A DNA stretch of 64,000 nucleotides from Enoplolaimus lenunculus (Eukaryota > Nematoda > Enoplea > Enoplida > Thoracostomopsidae), in NCBI GenBank assembly GCA_030248215.1, contig JASANG010001425.1, positions 18,001-82,000 on the forward strand. Direction: 5' to 3'. Below are positions 38,376 through 48,100 of the stretch, piece by piece. The notes beneath the pieces were generated by a model, which saw nothing but the letters and a program-made list of their open reading frames with translations, was not told where the DNA came from and searched no databases. The translations under genes and the position numbers were made by a program. Numbering within the stretch: position 1 is the first letter of the stretch; each line of letters opens with the position of its first letter.

Positions 38376-38792
38376 TTATGTTGTCTGAGCCTCATCTGTC
38401 AGCGTCTGCTTCAATCCGCTCGATTCTGTTTCTTGTCGGCTATTCAATTTAACTCTTTTCAATTTTGACAATACAGTAATCCACCGTTGTTGTAAATACC
38501 AGGTATAAATATTTGAAAATTTTGATGACACTACAAAATTCACAGGTCGATGCTTTGTCGCAGTTCCGGGTTCATCCGAGTTCGGCACGCTTTGAAGTGC
38601 ATCAGCAGCAGTATCCTTCGATCGTTTTCTAAACGCAGCATCAAATTGAGGAATCCATCGGCGAAATGGTCCCAAGACCCAGTCGAGCCAGTATTCACGA
38701 ACCATGATAATAATAACTATGGTCCACATTGATAACAACAGCATTCCCAGGATGAATAGTTTAAATAGTACTTCGTCTCGCTGAATATCCAT
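38376..38792 (-). CDS. Possible small single-pass membrane protein (hypothetical)
   Basis: 138 codons from an ATG. Residues about 9-31 form one strong membrane helix (LFKLFILGMLLLSMWTIVII), followed by a Trp/Arg-rich juxtamembrane part (VREYWLDWVLGPFRRWIPQF) and a polar tail. It is not repeat-derived and has no tandem structure, which sets it apart from other open frames nearby. It faces the NMDA receptor gene. No family was recognised. It may be one exon of a longer gene, since a GT lies at HRP|VNF. Confidence 0.4.
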   Translation of the reverse strand: MDIQRDEVLFKLFILGMLLLSMWTIVIIIMVREYWLDWVLGPFRRWIPQFDAAFRKRSKDTAADALQSVPNSDEPGTATKHRPVNFVVSSKFSNIYTWYLQQRWITVLSKLKRVKLNSRQETESSGLKQTLTDEAQTT

Positions 38793-38905
38793 AAGCTCAT
38801 TGGTAATTATTTGACTGTTCTAAGTAACTGTTATCCATTGCACTGAAAATTGTTAGCCATGATTGTACCCGGAGACGAAAAATGGCCTGGCTGAAATCAT
38901 AGCGG

Positions 38906-39043
38906 GCCTGTAGCCAAGAGGGGGGTCAAACGCCCGTGGAGAAATTTTAGAACCCCCAGAAAATTGTCAACCTTGCTTGTCAGTCAAAGAAAACCATTGT
39001 ACGCCCCTCTTAAACATTTATAACAGGTGAGCTGGGTGTAACG
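38906..39043. mobile_element. GTAGCC-ended element, family C
   Basis: GGGCCTGTAGCCAAGAGGGG at the left, ACAGGTGAGCTGGGTGTAACGG at the right (spaced as AGGTGAGCTGG). CAACCTTGCTTGTCAGTC is in the middle. Confidence 0.83.
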
Positions 39044-40642
39044 GTCCAGAGTCAAAGATATAAATCGACACTTGAAGCTTAAGAAAGGAAAGCCCTAGCT
39101 ACTGAGAGCCAGAGGTTGCTTTGAGCTTCCTGACAAAACTTCCGCCAACCGGTTTATTTTACAGGGTGGAACCGGTAATGAAAACTACTGAGCTGGAGGT
39201 AAACAAAACTTGCTGGAACCGGAGGAAATCACGTTATTAATATTTTTTGGTAAGTCTGATAGCTTGGAATCTGAAAGCAAAGTGTGATATCCAGTGACTT
39301 TCGGACTTCTATTGGTTGTGGTATTTTTATAAGTATGAACACCGGAGTTATCTTGTGGTATATGATTGTTACATTGAGACATTTGCCCGTATTCTCAAAC
39401 GTGGGTATCGACTATCATCAGTTGTTACGGAGTTTGAGAATACAGCTAAATGTCATCAATTTATTTGTTCCTTGAGCTTATGAATAATTTTCTCGTTTAT
39501 CTATCGACAAAAATCATTTCATAAGTGTTTAATAAATTAAAAATCATAATAAACACATGCTTATTTTGAAAACACTGAAAATAACGCTATTTAAACTTCC
39601 TGGATCAAACCATTTACCTGTAGTATTCTTCGATCTTGTAAAAAATACATCAATCAAAATACGAACCAAAAATCCCAAAAAAACCTCAAATATTATACTG
39701 GAATGCCCAAGTCTCAGTCTGTAACCTGAACTGCTAATCGTTCAAAAGTTAGCTTGTTTTACGGTCTAGCTTCCGACTTGAAGTATTTGAGCTAACTTGA
39801 AATGTCCGGTTTACGCCAATCAAAACGATCAGAGTGGCTCATTATAGGTTTTGAGGGCCTAAAGTACCGGCAGCTGATCGAGTAAACTTGAATTTAGACT
39901 TTTGGTTTAAGTCAATAAGGCTATGTATGTAGTAGATAATTGTTGGAAAGGTTACCGCTTGCTTATATATAGTGGCGTTATATTGCGTTATAATCATGGT
40001 TGGGCACCGAAAAAACACACAGGAAAACAGTTTTTTCCGATTTTTTTGCTTTTTTCTGAAGGTATAGAAAAAGCGGAAAATGAAAAGTTTATAAAAATAT
40101 AATTTTTCTAGCAACTAAACTTGCATAACTACGACAAAACGTCGAGGAAGACTGTAGAATTTGGTTGAGATTAGCTTTTCTCACACTTGCCATCTGGAAT
40201 GGGTTTCACTTAAAGTGTAATGTCCCATACAATTATTAAGTACAAGATTTTGTAATACCTGTTTAATTGAGTAAATTGAATATGTCATACTTTTTGCTGA
40301 TTGAATTTAGTGTAGCCGTAACAAGTGGTGTGGTGGTGTAGCCAAAAAAGGGCTCCCAATACGACTTGCCGCACCTACATTTTGGTAACTTTTGAGTGAT
40401 AGCGATTCTGTATCTTTACTTTGTATTCAGATTAAAAGAAAAATCTGGCTGGCGTCATGCTAGCTTCGCTCGCGAAATTTGATTTACAGTGCCATTTCTA
40501 TTTTGCTTAATTCTCGGGGTTCGAAAAAACAAGAAATGAAGATTAAGTGGTTTGCTGCGACACCAGCTTGCCTCGCCATGTGTCATTTTTCTAAGCAACC
40601 TCATGTAGCACCTTTAAAACGCGGCCCATTTGCCACACAGAC

Positions 40643-40808
40643 CCGTAGCCAGCTCTCCTTGCTAGGGGGGGCTAAAAATTTTTCAGGAAGGGCATTTAAA
40701 TGTTTTCAATGACTTACAAGCAAGGTTATTGAAAATATTGTAGGGGGGGGGCAAAAAATTTCCAGGGGGAATGAGCCCCCCTGCTGCCCTCCCCTTGGCT
40801 ACGGAACC
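40643..40808. mobile_element. GTAGCC-ended element, family C
   Basis: ACCCGTAGCCAGCTCTCCTT at the left, CCCTTGGCTACGGAACC at the right. ATGACTTACAAGCAAGGTTA is in the middle. Intergenic. Confidence 0.88.
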
Positions 40809-40906
40809 GTTGCCACACCAAGATGCGAAGTTATAGGTGCAGTAAAATAATTAACACTTCAGCCATTTTGATGTTGATCTCTATAAAACGTTCAATAACC
40901 TGCTAT

Positions 40907-41070
40907 AGCGACATGAATAAGAGGAGGGAGACTGATATTTATTTGGCTTCTTTACAGGGTTCCCCTGCTATCCGCTTACAGACTCTTATTACGGTTACGG
41001 AACCTTATTGATTGAGACTGAAAATGGGGACCCCTCTGCTATTCCCTCCATATTCGGGCCACTACACTAT
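40907..41070. mobile_element. GTAGTG-GCCGAATAAGAGG element (short copy)
   Basis: GCGACATGAATAAGAGGAGG at the left, CATATTCGGGCCACTACAC at the right. AGACTCTTATTACGGTTACGG is inside. Intergenic. Confidence 0.75.
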
Positions 41071-41827
41071 GTTTACATGTTTTACTGACTTATACATTAC
41101 AGCGAACCAGAAAATTTCGACTAACAATAAAAATTTTAGATACCCAATCTATGCAGAACAAAATCTTAGCTTACTTTTACGATAAAATATCACAACAGAG
41201 AGGAATTAATTTACTGATTTTTGGTCTCATATGGGCGGCCTGCACCAGTCGGCAACCAAATCCGCACCGACTCGCCTCGTGTTGTCCCCCACGCTATAAT
41301 TTGTCTGAGCATATTAAGTAGCCAATAAAATTGAGCAATACGCGTCATTAAATTGAAGCCAATCTATGAAATTAACACTAAATTTTGCCATCCGAAGTGA
41401 TTTCATATTCACAGAATACGCCGTCTAAAATAAATGATAAGTATCATACTGTATAAATAATGGAAAACTGGTATGTCTTGTACGAACAGGAGGCATGGAG
41501 TAAACTGATACTAAATAAGCCACGGTGTAAAGTCACAGGTCAAACACAAATTAGGCGAAGTGAAAAGTTGAACAATCATAGCGGAGTTACAACCAGAAAC
41601 AAATCAAAGGTACGTATACACCACTAACCATTTTTTCTCTAAAAACGGAAAAATTGAAAAACGTGTACTGGTACTTTATAACAAATGCAAAGAAGTTAAT
41701 AGATGCTAAGTCTGGTGCTACACTATAAAGAGAATCATATAACGATTTTGCAATCAACATTTTATAACACATGATAAGCTAAGGAAATGCCAAAAATCGG
41801 CACCTGCAAACTAAGTACTTTTACCTG

Positions 41828-42332
41828 GCCAGACACTTGTGGATTTGAATGCAGCAAAAATCTGTTCCACAAACTTGTGGATTTGAATGCAGCAAAAATC
41901 TGTTCCACAAACTTGTGGATTTGAATGCAGCAAAAAATCTGTTCCAGAAACTTGCGGATTTGAGCGCAGCAAAAAATCTGTTCCAGAAACTTGCGGATTT
42001 GAGCGCAGCAAAAAATCTGTTCCAGAAACTTGCGGATTTGAGCGCAGCAAAAAATCTGTTCCAGAAACTTGCGGATTTGAGCGCAGCAAAAAATCTGTTC
42101 CAGAAACTTGTGGATTTGAGCGCAGCAAAAAATCTGTTCCAGAAACTTGTGGATTTGAGCGCAGCAAAAAATCTGTTCCAGAAACTTGTGGATTTGAGCG
42201 CAGCAAAAAATCTGTTCCAGAAACTTGCGGATTTGAGAGCAGCAAAAAATCTGTTCCAGAAACTTGTGGATTTGAGCGCAGCAAAAAATCTGTTCCAGAA
42301 ACTTGCGGATTTGAGCGCAGCAAAAAATCTGC
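41828..42332 (+). repeat. 39-bp minisatellite
   Basis: About 13 units of 39 bp containing AAAAAATCTGTTCCAGAAAC and TTGCGGATTTGAGCGCAGC. Since 39 is divisible by 3 and the unit lacks stops in several frames, it yields open frames of 170-182 codons on both strands. None has a promoter, splice context or non-repeat domain. Confidence 0.96.
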
Positions 42333-43166
42333 TTACAGGATTACCAGTTTCACTGGTTTACATGAGTTTAGTTCGAAGTTTTTTAGTTCAAAACTAGAGT
42401 ATACATAGTTGAAAATATTGAATCACGCAAAAGCAACAAAAATAACGTATGTAATAATGCAGCATTACTTTAAGATCAAAGAAGCAGGCTTCATCAGTAA
42501 AAACATCATTAGGAAAATTAGGCAACTCAGCTTCACCACAAATACACAGAGTGCAAGCAGCATAACTCCTGGTATATCCAATCAAACAGGTATTACACTT
42601 CACACTTATGTGAAACTCGTTCCGGAATGGTGGATTGATAAAACCAGTTTCTTGCAGTTTTCAGCGACATCTTGAAGCTGTAAACTGCGAGTTTGCTAAA
42701 ATTTAGCATATTTGTTATAAAAAGTTATTTTTCGTTTGTCCACTTCTTCGAAAACGTAAAAAACCGGAAAACCCGCTTTTTCCGTTTTTTTTCGGTGCCG
42801 AATCCTGTTCCATGGACCGGTTCCAAATGGTATGCATAATCACGAATTCGTTTATTCTGTTTAAAATTAAATTTTAAAAACTTTAAACCAGAATGAATGG
42901 CTCCTATAAAACCCATTAGGGTAGAAGCACCATCTTCTATTTTAGACAACCAAACCCATACAGCACATATCATATTACGCTATTGTACACTGCTTCGGGA
43001 AAAATAAACAAGCAAATTGAAATTTTTCCGCATATGAACGGAATAGAGATTGGAGAAGGAACAACAGCATTCAAATTTTATTTTGTATAAAACTGCGAAA
43101 GTAGACTTGTAATAAAAACTTTAATCCATGTTATTTTGAAGGACGTACAGTTTTTTTGCCACACGC

Positions 43167-43232
43167 TAATAGAGTAAGGTTTACGCTTTAAACTAATTTT
43201 TTGGCTTAAACTAAGCTTACGCCTACAAGCTC
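43167..43232 (+). repeat. Fragments of TTAGGC-core elements
   Basis: TAATAGAGTAAGGTTTACGC with CTTTAAACTAATTTTTTGGC is the conserved left arm of family A. Similar orphan pieces lie near 3229-3290, 5198-5270, 17545-17595, 30205-30265 and 49845-49880. Confidence 0.55.
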
Positions 43233-43483
43233 CGATGCATAAAACTGATCAACGAACATAATTAGGCCTCAGTACCTGTTGGCATTTAGCGATAGGTCTT
43301 CAACCTACAAACTATTCGCATTTGCAGCATTGCAATTTGTATAGATGTATTGTACACGATATCAAATGCAAAGAGTGTGCGAAAATATGAAAGATAGTCA
43401 TTTTTAGTTTCCAAACAGCCAAGGGTGATAAAGCACACACATCTGAAAATAGGGGCGAGGCTGCACGCATACGCTAATGCTAA

Positions 43484-43797
43484 ACCCCATTCACACGTGC
43501 AGTTTTTGCTGCGAGAACTCGAAGCTGCAATTTGCAAGTGCCAGTTTTTGCATGTAAATATAGCTCGCGGCTGCAATTTGTAACTAATTGTTTTCCCATG
43601 CACGAGAATTTGAAACTACAACTTGCAGCTGCAAGTTTTGTAGTGGGTTTTCGAACAAAACTTGCAACTGCAAGTTACAATTGCAAGTTCTCAGTGCAAA
43701 AACTTACACGTGCATGTTGCGACTACGCACTGCACATGCAGATTGCAGCTGCGAATTCTCGCTTCAAATCTTGCACGTCTGAATGTTTGACACTTGA
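43484..43797. mobile_element. AGCCC-ended element, family D (diverged)
   Basis: ACCCCATTCACACGTGCAG at the left, CTTGCACGTCTGAATG at the right. Interior full of TTGCAGCTGCAAG and CTTGCAACTGCAAG palindromic units. Confidence 0.75.
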
Positions 43798-44246
43798 TCC
43801 ATTTGATTTTCTAGACATGGGTCACATAAGAATAAAATGACACCCACATGAACAAAATTTAAACTCTGGTTTACTACATTTTTTGCCAAACATATTAAAG
43901 CGATGGTGAGCTTAGTTATTAATACTCGTAAAGTTTGTCAATGCCTATGACACATTTTCATGGGTTGTCGCATGCATTTGGATTAAATCGTACTACTTAT
44001 TTTATAATAAATGCTTATCGAAGTCCATGAGGCGGAGCAGTCACCCCCCTTAACCCACATTTGGGGTTTCTCTACCCCTAAAGGGGCTTCCACCGTAACC
44101 GGTTGAAACAAAAAGCACTTAAGCTTTAAAATGCGACTGGCTTCTCGCTCGCTTCGCTCGTGAATTTACCACCCCCCGCCACCCTGCAATTTGGGGGGAG
44201 CCGCCACCCCTGCCTTCTCCGGCACTGTCTAAGTCATTTGGTCATA

Positions 44247-44503
44247 CACACGCAACAAATTCGATGAGTTGATCAATCAACTCAGAGAGTGAATTAGTCT
44301 TTTTGGTTACTTCTCAGTTAAACATGAAGCATCAACTCGCTCTGAACTGATGTAATTCCGGATGAGTTGATTTATTAATTTAGAATGAGTTGAATCAATT
44401 CAGAATTATGATGTTCTGAAAGACCTAGTTGAGTGCTCAAACTTCTGACTGGATTCAACTTATTCTGAGTTAAAATCAACTCACTGGAATTTACAGTGTG
44501 CAG
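44247..44503. mobile_element. GAGTTGAT-rich inverted-repeat element
   Basis: CACACGCAACAAATTCGATG at the left, GGAATTTACAGTGTGC at the right. Interior GATGAGTTGATCAATCAACTC and many GAGTTGA/TCAACTC copies. Just downstream (228 bp) of the aminopeptidase stop. Confidence 0.65.
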
Positions 44504-44726
44504 CACGCTCTCTTGGCTCAGATGCTACGCACAACCTGAGGCCAACGGATGACACGTAGCTAGCGATAATGTTTTTGACCTCTGTAGGTACTCTACAGTT
44601 TGTGAAAGTAATATTTTGTCGTTTATCTTGAAAGTTAGAAATAATACGCTAATATACTTTTCGGTAGCCTTAACTACTGTTCACGTCTTATGTTTTAACC
44701 AACTTCGTGGCGCTGATAACAAAGTT

Positions 44727-45131
44727 TCAAAGGGAGCACATGACAATAAACAAAATGGCCAGACTAAAGAAATACGCAATATAGCTGAACTTTGCCCTCG
44801 AACTAACACCGGAATCTGGCGGTACCTTTGTACTCCTTAACTGGTTGTATCCGTTTCGTGCACCGATTACAAACTCTGTCCATCTTTGAGTGCTAACGAT
44901 CTCAAGCTCGTAATATTCAAGATAAGCTTCGAATATAATCGGAAATTCACGTTTGAGATCAAGACCTGTCCAAGCTGCAGATTGTGTTGCAATTTTCAAT
45001 AGCGAGTAGTCATTATTGCTGTTGCATCCAGTCCTGCAATATTGCATAACGTTGCGTAGTGCAGTTTTCGTGCGAAGCAAATGGCGGTAGGCAGTGGACG
45101 GTTGAAATTGTTTTTGTTTTGAGGCGGCAAG
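44727..45131 (-). CDS. Aminopeptidase exon 13: C-terminus with GPI-anchor-like tail
   Basis: Acceptor CTTTTTCAG. It encodes LAASKQKQFQPSTAYRHLLR, further helices, then PPDSGVSSRAKF and the hydrophobic end SYIAYFFSLAILFIVMCSL before TGA (plus-strand TCA at 44727-44729). A small-residue site followed by a spacer and hydrophobic tail is the GPI pattern. Confidence 0.88.
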   Translation of the reverse strand, partial: LAASKQKQFQPSTAYRHLLRTKTALRNVMQYCRTGCNSNNDYSLLKIATQSAAWTGLDLKREFPIIFEAYLEYYELEIVSTQRWTEFVIGARNGYNQLRSTKVPPDSGVSSRAKFSYIAYFFSLAILFIVMCSL

Positions 45132-48100
45132 CTGAAAAAGAATCATAAAAAGTAGAGTAGAGTAACCTTAGCTTGGCCAGAAAACAAAATACCTCTAATC
45201 TACAACATACTATCTTCAGCCCAGAACCGCAGGGCCATTTCCTGCTGCTAACCAAGTTATACTACGGCATAGAATAGTTTCACCTCCAATACCACCATTT
45301 CTTAGAAAACTTTTGGCTAAATTTGTAAGTTATACAGGCTTAAGGATGCTTGCTTACCTGTAATCCGCGTCCAGACGAGAGGAGTCTATTAATGCAATAA
45401 CACGCGTACACAAGGCAACTGTGTAAAAATGCGGATGATGGCCACTGAAGCTTGCTTGGCGTCAGTGGCTTGGACAATGAAATTTTACTATTAACTGAAA
45501 CACCAGATCCACAGGTGTGCGACAGAAAACAAATTGCTCATGGATGACGATGCTTTTTGAAATTTTTGCAGTTTTCCAAGCGTGATTTGCAAACAATTGA
45601 AAGCATCAGTTCAAATTTTTTTAACTCAATTCACCCATCCCTCTGGATCCGTCGACACTGACTAACCTCAATCAACTCTAGCATTTCTACTAGAATGTCC
45701 TCGCGAGTCGCTGTTTCATAACAACACAACCCACCAATGAAATCTTGCCAAAATTTTGTCCAATCAGAATCGATCAAATTACCAACAAATTGTTTGCATT
45801 CAGTGATGATTTGTTTGAACTTCGCCACATGCGATGTATTCCATTGCCGAAATCCTTCACAAAACACTGTTTCCAGGCTGATATCAACCGATTTTTTAAG
45901 TCTTGAAAGGTGTTCTAGTGAAATTTTTGGCGCTAACCATCGCGCTACGTGAGTTGTAAATAGTTTCTCGGCATTTTGCCTACATTGCAAGTTTCCAACT
46001 GCGCATAACCATTCTTCAATATGTGCAATGAATCCTCGCAGGATGCTGTGCCTGATTTGAGTTCGGATAGGATCAAAACTTTGGCTCAGTTGACCATGCG
46101 GTAGACGGTAATTACCCAAGAAAGACAGTACATTTTGATTGGCTAATGAATCGACCAATGGGACGTTGCCGCTAAAATCATGTTACATTGTTACCGGAAC
46201 CTATAATTGAGCCTAACTATTGGATAGGCGAATCACACACATACATCGAGGTTCTTCAACTGCAGCTGTTACAGATGTAACAACAACCATGGGCTTCGGC
46301 AAGCCCGTAAGCAATTTTTCATGGCTACGTCTTTGTGAAATTTTCAGCTACATAAGCTCATGTAACCGTTTCCCTGAGGATCGAACTTGTGCAATTCAAG
46401 CCTATATTGTGTCAGTGCCAGTAGCTCCAACCTGTGCGTGTATTCTTTGACAGTAAATATATTCACATGTTTTGCAGGTTAAATTCGTTCATTATGCAGT
46501 TATACTCTACGAATTTAATTTATGCTTACAGCGTTCAAAAAATCGTGCTTGCTGCAAGCTGAAGCCAATCAGGTAACTTAGACAAAACTTAACGAACTTG
46601 GCCAGGTTTCAACAGCGGAGGTACGGAATCTGGACCCCTCTAGGAATGTAAGAAAAAGTGGCCTATTTTATATATCTCGGCTAGCAGAGTTGAACGATAT
46701 CAATTTTATGGCTGCATGACCAAGTGTTCAAAAAGTTATGGCCCTCGAAACTATAATGCAAAAACTCACAGGTTGGAAGAGGAAGTATATATCACTTACA
46801 TGTTCGTAAAGTACAAGCTGTGCCAGGTTTATTCGTTATACAACGTTGGTTGGCGTTTGTACATGTTTTATATATATTTAAAATTTGAAGTTTAAAAGGT
46901 TCATAACTTTTGAACCGGGAGCCCTGCGCAATCTTAAAAATGGAACCGCTGAACTGAGCGCGTCAAAATCTATAAAATAAACTGTTTTCATTAAGTTCCT
47001 AGGAGGTCCATTCCGTACCTCAGCCGGTTTCAACTATGCAGCTGAGCAAAAATGCCGAAAATCTACTAACCTTAAAGTTTTCATTAAATTCCTAGGAGGT
47101 CCATTCCGTACCTCAGCCGGTTTCAACTATGCAGCTGAGCAAAAATGCCGAAAATCTACTAACCTTAAAGTTTTCATTAAATTCCTAGGAGGTCCATTCC
47201 GTACCTCAGCCGGTTTCAACTATGCAGCTGAGCAAAAATGCCGAAAATCTACTAACCTTAAAGTTTTCATTAAATTCCTAGGAGGTCCATTCCGTACCTC
47301 AGCCGGTTTCAACTATGCAGCTGAGCAAAAATGCCGAAAATCTACTAACCTTAAAGTTTTCATTAAATTCCTAGGAGGTCCATTCCGTACCTCAGCCGGT
47401 TTCAACTATGCAGCTGAGCAAAAATGCCGAAAATCTACTAACCTTAAAGTTTTCATTAAATTCCTAGGAGGTCCATTCCATACCTCAGCCGGTTTCAACT
47501 ATGCAGCTGAGCAAAAATGCCGAAAATCTACTAACCTTAAAGTTTTCATTAAATTCCTAGGAGGTCCATTCCGTACCTCAGCCGGTTTCAACTATGCAGC
47601 TGAGCAAAAATGCCGAAAATCTACTAACCTTAAAGAAATTCTATGTAAACCAATTTTCTGTTGCGCTCAGAAGTTACTGTTCTTGGCCAGCACAATTAAG
47701 CCACGGCGGCGGCGCTGAAAGCTGTGCCTAATACAGTTGACTGAAACAATCTGATTCTAACTGCTTAAGACGAAAGTTGCATAAACTAACAAATTCACAT
47801 CTTTGGTGGTAAGCCACATTCGGAACACAATCCACTCGCTTGAGGACAAAATCGGAAGCAAAGTACCGAACAAGTTTCCGGCTCCGGTAAATGATAGTGG
47901 AATTCGTTTGGCGTGCGTTGATAGCAACGTGTCGAAAAAAAGTTGAAGTTTTCGCGGATCGTTGGCAAATTTAGGACCTATCAGAAGAAATGAATCATTC
48001 AGAATACCACGTGTAAATAAAACACCTTTAGCTATATTCTCAAATCTATGTAGCATCTATGCCATCACCTACTATAAATTGGTGCTGAAAATTTCGAATC

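Larger units (their letters stand above)
39044..41827. other. Intergenic, repeats only
   Basis: Elements at 40643 and 40907. Elsewhere AT-rich DNA without a credible coding frame or recognised repeat. Confidence 0.6.
42333..44726. other. Intergenic, downstream of the aminopeptidase
   Basis: Elements at 43167, 43484 and 44247, and a GCTTCTCGCTCGCTTCGCTC motif near 44141. No gene seen. Confidence 0.6.

Noticed and set aside
41811-42408. Long overlapping frames of 170-182 codons on both strands
   Set aside because: Product of a 39-bp minisatellite whose unit length is a multiple of three; no non-repeat domain or splice context.
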